Shown: one piece after another, positions 1 through 5,694 of the stretch
Layout of the letters: every line of letters starts with the position of its first letter
How positions within the stretch are numbered: the first letter of the stretch is position 1
Origin: Promethearchaeota archaeon
GTDB taxonomy: Archaea; Asgardarchaeota; Lokiarchaeia; Sigynarchaeales; SOKP01
Length of the DNA: 6,040 nt
Assembly: GCA_016839635.1 (NCBI GenBank)
Contig: JAEOTV010000088.1
Span: forward strand, 1 to 6,040
Direction of reading: 5' to 3'
Program-made: the position numbers and the translations under genes
Notes under the pieces: model-generated
Told to the model about the DNA's origin: nothing
The model's database searches: none
What the model saw: only the letters and a program-made list of their open reading frames with translations

Positions 1-47
1 AAAAGAAAAATATTTAAACTTTTAATTTATTAAATCTTTAAATTATC

Positions 48-73
48 TTATATACATAACTTAAAAATATAAA
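48..73 (+). promoter_or_regulatory. Candidate TATA-box region for the Rab-like GTPase
   Basis: Two archaeal TATA-like stretches precede the first gene: TTATATA at 48-54 and TTAAAAATATAAAA at about 61-73. The first would place transcription start near 78-80, giving a short leader that contains GAGTGA (81-86), a weak match to the archaeal Shine-Dalgarno core GGTGA. The second would give a nearly leaderless transcript. The sequence alone does not decide between them. The rest of 1-92 is AT-rich and holds nothing else I can recognise. Confidence 0.4.
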
Positions 74-92
74 ACGACATGAGTGAAGCTTT

Positions 93-617
93 ATGTCAAG
101 TTTCAAATTAAAAGTATTATTGACTGGGGCAGCTGCTGTAGGAAAAACTAGCCTTGTTCAACGTTTTATCAAGAATAGATTCCAAGCTAACTATAAATTA
201 ACTGTTGGAGTTGATATTTTAACGAAAGATGTTGAATTTAGACCAGGAGAAATTGCTACATTGAGCATTTGGGATATTGGTGGTCAACAGCGCTTTGAGT
301 TTATAAGGTCTACATTTTATAAAGGTGCAGCAGGCACTTTATTAGTATTTGATTTAACAAGAGAACAAACATATACTGAAACGCGAAAATGGCTAACTGA
401 AATAAAACAATTTGCAGGTGAGAGTATTCCTTTTGTGCTAATTGGAAATAAAGCAGATTTAATGGAAGATGTTGGTGTAGTTGTAGATCGTGATGATGCT
501 CGTTCATTCGCGGAAAGCCAAGGAAGTATATATATTGAAACCTCTGCTAAGACGGGTATTAACGTGGATGAAGCGTTTACTGAACTCACTCGTCGAATTA
601 TTGATTCAAGAACTTAA
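93..617 (+). CDS. Rab/Ras-like small GTPase
   Basis: A 174-residue single-domain GTP-binding protein, the usual size of a bare Ras-superfamily G domain. All five G motifs are visible: G1 GAAAVGKT (12-19), G2 threonine T37, G3 WDIGGQQ (60-66) with the catalytic-position glutamine Q65, G4 NKAD (119-122) and G5 ETSAK (149-153). The switch I string TVGVDI resembles the Rab TIGVDF signature, and RFEFIRSTFYKGA plus LLVFDLT are also Rab-like, so Rab-like is a better label than Arf- or Ran-like. It should cycle between GTP and GDP forms as a molecular switch; the partners are unknown. The chain ends in DSRT with no C-terminal cysteine, so it cannot be prenylated like eukaryotic Rabs. P-loop positions matching Ras G12 and G13 are both alanine. 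The ATG at 93 sits just before the first beta strand (FKLKVLLTG), as expected. It is transcribed alone and converges with the aspartate kinase gene. Confidence 0.93.
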   Translation: MSSFKLKVLLTGAAAVGKTSLVQRFIKNRFQANYKLTVGVDILTKDVEFRPGEIATLSIWDIGGQQRFEFIRSTFYKGAAGTLLVFDLTREQTYTETRKWLTEIKQFAGESIPFVLIGNKADLMEDVGVVVDRDDARSFAESQGSIYIETSAKTGINVDEAFTELTRRIIDSRT

Positions 618-680
618 CTTCTTCAATAAAATTTAATTATCTAAGTTTTAAAATAGTTTTTTACCTTTAATTTCAGTTTA
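618..680. terminator. Convergent gene-end region, possible T-tract terminator
   Basis: This 63-bp AT-rich spacer lies between two converging genes. On the plus strand a six-T run (657-662) lies about 40 bases after the GTPase stop codon. Archaeal transcription commonly ends at such oligo-T stretches without a hairpin. The minus strand has only shorter T runs. No stem-loop is evident. The terminator assignment is inference from position and T content. Confidence 0.25.
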
Positions 681-2117
681 TTAAAGACTAAAGTCTTTTC
701 CTTCAAATTCTTCATAAAGGTCGTCATGAATAGCATTTATAGCATCAACTAATTTTCTTCTCTCAATAACTAATGATAAATTTAGTTCATTATGACTTTG
801 AGAAATAGCTTTGACATCTATATTCTTTTTCTCTAAAGCGCTAAAAATCTCGGTTTTAGTTTTTGTTTTAAGAATTTTTAAACCAGTTATATTTATTACA
901 GCAACTTTCTCCCAATTAATTTCAAAAAATTCTGAAAAAAATTTTGAATTTTTTAAAGCAGTAATTGCCCTCTCAGAGTCTTCTTCTCTTACAATAAATG
1001 ATGTACTAATTTCAGATGAACTTTGAGCAACAAGAGAAACGCTAATTTGATTTTTACTCATGACCTTAAAAATTTTTGCTAAAACACCAGGGACGTCAAC
1101 CATGCTTCCAGAACTGATATTGATTATTGTTGAAAATTCCACAGCAGAAATACCTTTAATTTGCTCTTTATCGGTAATTTCAGAAATTAGTGTGAAGTTC
1201 TTATCCAAAGGCTTATCAAAATTTCTTAATTCCAGTGGGATCTTATGTTTTTCAATAGCTTCTAAACATTTTGGATGGAGAATTTTAACACCAAAGTTAG
1301 CAATATGTTTAGCCTCTTCATAATCTAGTTTCTTTATGAGTGAAGATTGAGGTACAAATTTTGGATTTATTGCTAACAACCCGTCAACATCTTTCCACAG
1401 AATTACTTTAATGTTTTTATCATCTCCACTATTATATAAAGATCGTGCTAAAATTGTTGCAGTATAATCAGAACCCCCTCTCCCAAGAGTTGTTATATAA
1501 CCTATTTTATTTCTTCCAATAAAACCAGTTAAACAAACCACTATATTTTTATTAGGATTTTCAAGAAATGGAATTAATAATCTTTTAATACGAGCATTTG
1601 TTAAATCGTATAAGGGATATGCGTTATTGAACTCATCATTAGTTATAATTAGCTTACTAGCTGGAATGAATACGGATTCTATCCCATTACTCAGAAGGAA
1701 TTGATATAATATATAAGTTGATAATATTTCTCCAAAACTCATAATGTAATCTGCATAATAAGGTTCTAAACCAAATTCTTTAATATCTGCAAATGCATCC
1801 TCTAATTCGCTTAATTTATTATCGATCCAATCTCGAGCTTTATTAAAATTTTCAGAATCTTCATCAAAGATCTGATCAATTATATTTATATGCTTTTTTT
1901 CGATTAAAGCCATATTTTTATCAGTTCTTCCTTCGTCTTCTAAGGATTTAGCTGTTTTTAAAAGCAGATCTGTGATTCCGTTCAATGCAGATGCAACATA
2001 AATTCTTTTCACATCAGTATAAATATGTGTAATATTGAGAATTTTATCGAAAGCAGCTTTATCAGTTAAACAAGAACCTCCAAATTTCATTACAACAACA
2101 GGTATTTTGTTCACCAA
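681..2117 (-). CDS. Aspartate kinase (monofunctional, two C-terminal ACT domains)
   Basis: Catalyses ATP-dependent phosphorylation of L-aspartate to 4-phospho-aspartate, the committed step toward lysine, threonine and methionine. At 478 residues it fits the monofunctional aspartokinase family. The amino-acid-kinase domain (about 6-300) shows KFGGS (11-15), SFGE (127-130), TGFIG (197-201), GRGGSDYTA (212-220), WKDVDGLLAINPK (241-253) and the FGVKILHP segment (275-282), all family signatures. ACT1 (about 336-395) has the usual pattern GVLAKIF...SSSEISTSFIV. ACT2 (about 405-465) is recognisable from ISQSHNELNLSLV but has KTKTKTE where relatives usually have a GVAG-type loop. ACT domains normally bind lysine or threonine for feedback inhibition; the effector cannot be told here. 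The start is TTG at 2117 or GTG at 2114. The first ATG (2090) would delete most of the strand leading into KFGGS, so it is unlikely. No Shine-Dalgarno site is upstream, which suggests a leaderless message. No other amino-acid biosynthesis gene is adjacent. Confidence 0.93.
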   Translation of the reverse strand: MVNKIPVVVMKFGGSCLTDKAAFDKILNITHIYTDVKRIYVASALNGITDLLLKTAKSLEDEGRTDKNMALIEKKHINIIDQIFDEDSENFNKARDWIDNKLSELEDAFADIKEFGLEPYYADYIMSFGEILSTYILYQFLLSNGIESVFIPASKLIITNDEFNNAYPLYDLTNARIKRLLIPFLENPNKNIVVCLTGFIGRNKIGYITTLGRGGSDYTATILARSLYNSGDDKNIKVILWKDVDGLLAINPKFVPQSSLIKKLDYEEAKHIANFGVKILHPKCLEAIEKHKIPLELRNFDKPLDKNFTLISEITDKEQIKGISAVEFSTIINISSGSMVDVPGVLAKIFKVMSKNQISVSLVAQSSSEISTSFIVREEDSERAITALKNSKFFSEFFEINWEKVAVINITGLKILKTKTKTEIFSALEKKNIDVKAISQSHNELNLSLVIERRKLVDAINAIHDDLYEEFEGKDFSL

Positions 2118-2138
2118 ATTCTTTTAAAATATTGGTCT

Positions 2139-2158
2139 TCTAAATATTAAATATTTAT
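2139..2158 (-). promoter_or_regulatory. Candidate TATA box for aspartate kinase
   Basis: A nearly symmetrical A/T stretch (TAATAAATATTTAATATTTA read on the minus strand) is centred about 33 bases upstream of the GTG/TTG start. That spacing fits an archaeal TATA box driving a leaderless or very short-leader transcript. It lies in the 118-bp region shared with the divergent PHP gene. The surrounding sequence is also very AT-rich, so the match is weak evidence. Confidence 0.4.
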
Positions 2159-2194
2159 TATATTTAATTAGATAAATCTTATTCATTTCGTTTT

Positions 2195-2228
2195 GTTAAA
2201 TAAAACTAAAATCCAATTATAAATTTAT
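2195..2228 (+). promoter_or_regulatory. Candidate TATA-box region for the PHP phosphoesterase
   Basis: GTTAAATAAAA (2195-2205) lies about 35 bases upstream of the ATG at 2236, an acceptable archaeal TATA position for a short-leader transcript. A second match, TATAAATTTA (2219-2228), is too close to the start codon to be the TATA box unless a later start is used. No Shine-Dalgarno sequence precedes the ATG. Confidence 0.35.
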
Positions 2229-2235
2229 AATTATA

Positions 2236-3108
2236 ATGATTGATCTTCATTTACATTCAACAGCATCTGATGGTTCAGATACACCTTCTCAGTTAATAAA
2301 TCATGCTATTGATTTAAAATTAAAAGCGATTGCTATAACCGACCATGATACGATAGCAGGAATAAAAGAATTCTTATCTTTCGGAGAATTAAAAGAAATT
2401 ATTGTAATCCCAGGAATAGAGATTTCAATTAGGCATGAACCAAAAAGAGAATTAATAGATGTTCACATTATTGGCTTAAATATCGATCATACCTCAACCA
2501 AAATAGTTAATACGATTAACAATCAAATTAAAGGAAGATTAGAACAAAAAAAAGCTATATGTAAACGGTTAAAAGATGAATTTGGATATGATATCTCATT
2601 TGAAGAAGTAAAATCTATAGCAGGAGGCCCGGTTGTAGGTCGACCTCATATTGTTGAGATTATGAAAAAGAATAATCCAAAGAAAGTTCTAGGAAAATCT
2701 AAAAACGAATTATTTAAAATGATCAGTATTGGGGGTTCCGCATTTGTGGATAGAGAAGTAGAGTTAAATCTTGAAGAATCAATTGAATTAATTAGTTCAG
2801 TTGGGGGGATTCCAATTTTAGCACATCCTGGAATATATGATTTTTCTGATCATAAAAAATTTATTGAAATGTGTATTAATGCCGGAATTAAAGGCATTGA
2901 AGTGGAATACACATATGCGAAAAATAGGCCCTATGTTGGGACAGATAAATCAAATTGGGCTCAAAAATATTTTCCTGATTATTTCCGAAAGATTGCGAAA
3001 AGCCATAATCTTATTAAATCAGGAGGTTCAGATTATCATGGAGGGAAAAAAAATATTATAATAGGAGAAGCTAATGTCCCAAATAAATATTTAAAAAGCT
3101 TTATTTAA
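2236..3108 (+). CDS. PHP-domain metal-dependent phosphoesterase (TrpH/YciV, RNase AM type)
   Basis: A 290-residue stand-alone PHP protein of normal length for the family. The metal-binding residues are all in place: HLH at 5-7, D12, D36-H37 in AITDHDT, E62 in IPGIEIS, H77 in VHIIG, H138 in GRPHIV, H197 in ILAHPG, and D266/H268 in GGSDYHG. This arrangement and the small insert around GRPH match the TrpH/YciV branch. Characterised bacterial members hydrolyse nucleoside 3',5'-bisphosphates (for example pAp) and act as 5'-3' exonucleases on short RNA (RNase AM). The likely role is therefore a cytosolic phosphoesterase acting on short RNA or bisphosphonucleotides; the exact substrate in this archaeon is inference. 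Histidinol-phosphatase and polymerase PHP domains are less likely because GRPH and the C-terminal GSDYHG layout fit the TrpH type better. The ATG at 2236 begins directly with the first catalytic strand (MIDLHLHS), which is typical. It is convergent with the longin-GTPase gene across only 30 bp. Confidence 0.9.
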   Translation: MIDLHLHSTASDGSDTPSQLINHAIDLKLKAIAITDHDTIAGIKEFLSFGELKEIIVIPGIEISIRHEPKRELIDVHIIGLNIDHTSTKIVNTINNQIKGRLEQKKAICKRLKDEFGYDISFEEVKSIAGGPVVGRPHIVEIMKKNNPKKVLGKSKNELFKMISIGGSAFVDREVELNLEESIELISSVGGIPILAHPGIYDFSDHKKFIEMCINAGIKGIEVEYTYAKNRPYVGTDKSNWAQKYFPDYFRKIAKSHNLIKSGGSDYHGGKKNIIIGEANVPNKYLKSFI

Positions 3109-3138
3109 ACCTAAATTATTTTCAATATCCTAAATCTT

Positions 3139-5046
3139 TCATTCATAAAGCATATTCTCAATCTCTTGAATTTGTTCGTTAATTTTATCCATCATTATTT
3201 TTACTTTATCCTTTTTATCTTGAAGTTCTTCTGATGTTATTTCACCTGTAAGTTCCTGCATATCAAAATCCAAAGTCATTTTAGTTAAATGCGTTTTCTT
3301 AATCTTTAAGTCCAAGAGTGATTGATTCAATCTTTCTTTTTGTTGAGGAGATATTATTTTTGGGATTTTTTCTACTTTAATAGCTGGTAGCTCCTTTTTT
3401 ACCTCACTAGGTATTATCTCTTTTTTTATTTCACTAGGTACTATGTTATTTTTTATTTCGCTGGATGGTGTAGGTATTTTTTTGATTGCTGGTTTAATTG
3501 CGACTTTAGGAACAATTGTTCTTACTGGTTGACGTTGCCTTGCTTTTTCTTTTTCTTCCATTAATTTTAATGGTGAAACTGGTAAAGGAGCTTTAGGTTC
3601 TGCTTTTTCAGTCACTTGACTATCAGATGACATTTTCAATTTAGATTTTACATCCTCAGGAATAGTTCTTACAGTTTTTGGTCTAGCTCGTATCATAAAA
3701 TCTTCTGGGTTTAATTTTAAAATAAGATTTTCTTGTTTAATTTCAGATTCTATAATGGGAGTTACTTCTTTTACATCTGTTTTTGATTCTTTTAATTCTA
3801 TGCTTGAACTAGAGATTTTAGGAGGTTGGGGGATTTTAGGAGTATCTAGAGGTATTGATGCTGATTGTTCAGGAGGTAATTTTGGAGGGGGGGGAGTTGT
3901 TTGTCCATGTTGTGTTTGAATAGGTGTTTGTTCTATTATTTCCCGTGCTTTATATGCTTCCGAAGATTTCTCTTCTTCAGTTACTATGGGAGTTGCTGGT
4001 ACGGGAGGTGGAGCACCTACTTTTTTGAGCATATCTTTTATTTTTTGAGATTTGTCAAAAAATTCTCTCCCTAATGAATCATCTCCTAATTCTATGCATA
4101 AATCACTTATTTTATCAAATAAGAAAGCCGCTTTACTAAAATCAGCATTCTTTAAAGCTTTCACAGCTTCTTCAGTAAACTTATCCCTTTCAAGTAAAGG
4201 TTTTAAAAGAGGAGAAACTTCTGCACTCATTTCTAAAACATCAGCAATTATTTGAATCATTTTATCGCGATTATTAGGATCCAAAGCAATCATGGAATAG
4301 GACTTTAACCCTAGAACATGTTCAATTTGAACAGGGTTCATTGCCCCCTTTAAGTCTTGTTTATTACCTATTACAGCAGATTGAGCATGAGGCGCTTGTT
4401 CTTTAATCAACTCTAAAAAATATTTACTTTTTTCTACATTTTCTAAGGTAGAATTAGTAATTAGAAGAATTGCATCACTTCCCTTTATAAAATTATTCCA
4501 TAAATAACTAAATTGCTCTTGGCCTGCGAAATCCCACAAATGAAAATGCAATTTCCCAATTTTTATCGTTGCTATGTCACCTGTAATTGTGGGTATATGT
4601 TGCATAGGAATTTCATCAGCTTTTATTAATCTAGTAATTGTCGTTTTCCCTACTCCAGAAAATCCAACTAATGATATTTTGGGGCGTAAATTTCTATGGA
4701 TAGAGTCTATGGTTGGATCAAATACTTCAAAAGTTTTGGCATCAAAACGGTGTTGTAAAATATCCTCAAATAGATTAAGGAATTCATTTTTACACTTAAC
4801 TAGCTCCTTCTGTATATTTTCAAATTTATCTGTCAAGCTTGTAACAAATAAAAATATGAGATTTTTGTCTTTTTCTGTTATGTAGGCAACTCTATATTTA
4901 TAATAATCATGATAATCTATTTTGGATTCAGTTCTTATCAAATCCTCGTTAAAGATATCATCAACCAAAAGGTCTAAAGCTTCTTGTTTCATGGCTTTTC
5001 CAAAATGTCTATAGTATAGAAGTTCATTTCCTCTGTAAACAAACAC
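3139..5046 (-). CDS. Longin-like domain / Arf-Ras-like GTPase with TPR-like helices and long C-terminal tail
   Basis: A 635-residue multidomain GTPase. Residues 1-97 look like a longin-type fold: strands (VFVYRG, LLYYRHFG), a helix, strands (YKYRVAYI, NLIFLFVTS) and a terminal helix. The G domain (about 122-275) has G1 GFSGVGKT (128-135), switch I PTITG (152-156), G3 WDFAGQE (171-177) and G4 NKQD (228-231). A canonical SAK-type G5 is absent; SMIALD (251-256) occupies its place. Two or three amphipathic helices (about 288-342) resemble a TPR-like hairpin. A proline- and charge-rich, probably disordered linker (about 343-565) contains PPPP and a 9-residue tandem repeat. Residues 566-635 form a predicted helical hairpin (turn near LTGEITSEE). 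No membrane segment is seen. It is probably a regulated molecular switch whose longin domain and tail recruit partners; the pathway is unknown. It sits 53 bp downstream of the roadblock gene and is probably co-transcribed. The GTG at 5046 begins inside the first strand; an ATT at 5058 with GGTGA upstream may be the true start, giving MLRQVFVYRG. Confidence 0.88.
   Translation of the reverse strand: MFVYRGNELLYYRHFGKAMKQEALDLLVDDIFNEDLIRTESKIDYHDYYKYRVAYITEKDKNLIFLFVTSLTDKFENIQKELVKCKNEFLNLFEDILQHRFDAKTFEVFDPTIDSIHRNLRPKISLVGFSGVGKTTITRLIKADEIPMQHIPTITGDIATIKIGKLHFHLWDFAGQEQFSYLWNNFIKGSDAILLITNSTLENVEKSKYFLELIKEQAPHAQSAVIGNKQDLKGAMNPVQIEHVLGLKSYSMIALDPNNRDKMIQIIADVLEMSAEVSPLLKPLLERDKFTEEAVKALKNADFSKAAFLFDKISDLCIELGDDSLGREFFDKSQKIKDMLKKVGAPPPVPATPIVTEEEKSSEAYKAREIIEQTPIQTQHGQTTPPPPKLPPEQSASIPLDTPKIPQPPKISSSSIELKESKTDVKEVTPIIESEIKQENLILKLNPEDFMIRARPKTVRTIPEDVKSKLKMSSDSQVTEKAEPKAPLPVSPLKLMEEKEKARQRQPVRTIVPKVAIKPAIKKIPTPSSEIKNNIVPSEIKKEIIPSEVKKELPAIKVEKIPKIISPQQKERLNQSLLDLKIKKTHLTKMTLDFDMQELTGEITSEELQDKKDKVKIMMDKINEQIQEIENMLYE
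3385..3462 (-). repeat. 27-bp tandem repeat coding for SEIKKEIIP-like units
   Basis: Nearly three in-frame copies of a 27-bp unit lie inside the linker of the longin-GTPase. They encode SEIKNNIVP, SEIKKEIIP and SEVKKELP (residues 529-554). By direct comparison the first two DNA units match at 22 of 27 positions; the third is more diverged. The unit length being a multiple of three keeps the frame. It probably lengthens a flexible tether; whether it binds something is unknown. Confidence 0.75.
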
Positions 5047-5064
5047 TTGCCTTAGAATAATTTT

Positions 5065-5069
5065 TCACC
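5065..5069 (-). promoter_or_regulatory. Shine-Dalgarno site (GGTGA) that bears on the start of the longin-GTPase
   Basis: Read on the minus strand this is GGTGA, a good match to the archaeal anti-Shine-Dalgarno sequence. It is 18 bases from the GTG at 5046, which is too far, but 6 bases from an in-frame ATT at 5058. It therefore favours an ATT start that adds four residues (MLRQ before the GTG-encoded valine). The in-frame TGA at 5067-5065 blocks any start further upstream. A ribosome binding site here fits the gene being the second in an operon. Confidence 0.5.
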
Positions 5070-5099
5070 AGAACAAACAGAAAATATTTTTCTTAATAA

Positions 5100-5591
5100 T
5101 TAATTTGATATATGCTTAACTAGATCTTTAATAATCGAGTATTTATCTTTTCTAATTTTTTCTCCTTCTAAAGATTCTTCAATTTTCGCAATTTCTTTTG
5201 AAAAATCAAATACAGAAAATTTTTTGATCTCCTCAGCAGATATGCTTTCGCTCAATTTTTTTAAAAATACACTTATGCTCGGCATGAATTTTGCTAAATT
5301 TACATTTAAATCTAATTTGGAGATTAAAATTAACTGATCACTAAAAGTAAATAAATAATTATATTTTTGTGCTTCTAATGCAAAGGAATTTATCTTTTTC
5401 AAGTTTAATTCATTAGCAATTTCTTTAGAATTGCCAATCAAGGATAAAATCGCTTGGGGGATAACTTTTCCTTTAGCGAATTCCTTTATTAATGAACCTA
5501 ATATAATTCCATATTTATTTGCAATTGCACATTCAGCATTTAAATCAGATTTCAACTGAGAGATAATTTCCTCGTAATTAATTTGAGTCAT
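5100..5591 (-). CDS. Roadblock/LC7-like domain protein
   Basis: A 163-residue soluble protein with the pattern of a roadblock/LC7 fold. There is an opening helix (4-17), a strand pair (ECAIANKYGIILGSLI, 20-35), a central helix (IPQAILSLIGNSKEIANEL, 44-62), two more strands (FALEAQKYNYLFTFS and QLILISKL, 70-92) and a closing helix (99-114). FTFSDQLILISKL followed by a helix with PSI is the most roadblock-like stretch. A charged, probably helical tail (about 117-163) has no clear match. Roadblock proteins dimerise and bind small GTPases, as in MglB with MglA or Ragulator with Rag GTPases. The gene directly downstream encodes a GTPase, so this is its most likely partner, possibly as an activating or exchange factor; that role is inference. 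No signal peptide or membrane helix is present. The ATG at 5591 is the only sensible start; no Shine-Dalgarno site precedes it, as expected for the first gene of a transcript. Assignment rests on secondary-structure pattern, since roadblock sequences diverge strongly. Confidence 0.75.
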   Translation of the reverse strand: MTQINYEEIISQLKSDLNAECAIANKYGIILGSLIKEFAKGKVIPQAILSLIGNSKEIANELNLKKINSFALEAQKYNYLFTFSDQLILISKLDLNVNLAKFMPSISVFLKKLSESISAEEIKKFSVFDFSKEIAKIEESLEGEKIRKDKYSIIKDLVKHISN

Positions 5592-5628
5592 CTTTAAGAG
5601 ATATTGGTTTTAAATTAATAATGAAAAT

Positions 5629-5645
5629 CTATTTATTTATATTTG
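5629..5645 (-). promoter_or_regulatory. Candidate TATA box for the roadblock / longin-GTPase operon
   Basis: AAATATAAATAAATAGA on the minus strand is centred about 46 bases upstream of the roadblock ATG, giving a predicted leader of roughly 20 bases. A nearer TTTAAA (5609-5614) is about 20 bases from the ATG, rather close for an archaeal TATA box. Either could drive the operon. The region is shared with the divergent UPF0280 gene. Confidence 0.35.
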
Positions 5646-5660
5646 TTTAGTTATTAGACA

Positions 5661-5673
5661 CCTTATACGTTTA
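5661..5673 (+). promoter_or_regulatory. Candidate TATA box for the UPF0280 gene
   Basis: CCTTATACGTTTA lies about 29 bases upstream of the proposed TTG start at 5695, the spacing expected for a leaderless archaeal transcript. There is no Shine-Dalgarno site before the TTG. AT-rich context lowers confidence. Confidence 0.35.
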
Positions 5674-5694
5674 ATATTGTTTTAAGATTTTGAA

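Noticed and set aside
79..111. A 10-codon ATG reading frame overlapping the start of the Rab-like GTPase (possible upstream peptide).
   Set aside because: It is out of frame, very short, and overlaps the well-supported ATG at 93. Nothing suggests it is translated.
310..589. Minus-strand open frames opposite the Rab-like GTPase.
   Set aside because: They lie antisense to a gene with all GTPase motifs, and their translations have no recognisable domain.
811..1323. Plus-strand open frames opposite the aspartate kinase.
   Set aside because: They are antisense to a clear enzyme gene and show no motif or plausible start signal; AT-rich coding sequence often gives such shadows.
2837..3061. A second plus-strand frame inside the PHP gene.
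   Set aside because: It overlaps the conserved HP, GIEVEY and GGSDYHG region of the real frame and has no domain of its own.
3109..3138. A terminator or small RNA between the PHP and longin-GTPase genes.
   Set aside because: The gap is only 30 bp, with no hairpin and no long T run on either strand. Termination presumably happens here or inside the opposite gene, but nothing specific can be marked.
3385..3462. The tandem repeat as a CRISPR-like array.
   Set aside because: Copies are directly adjacent with no spacers, imperfect, and in frame within a protein linker, so it is a coding repeat.
4052..4885. Plus-strand open frames opposite the GTPase domain.
   Set aside because: They are antisense to the G1-G4 motifs of the longin-GTPase and have no recognisable product.
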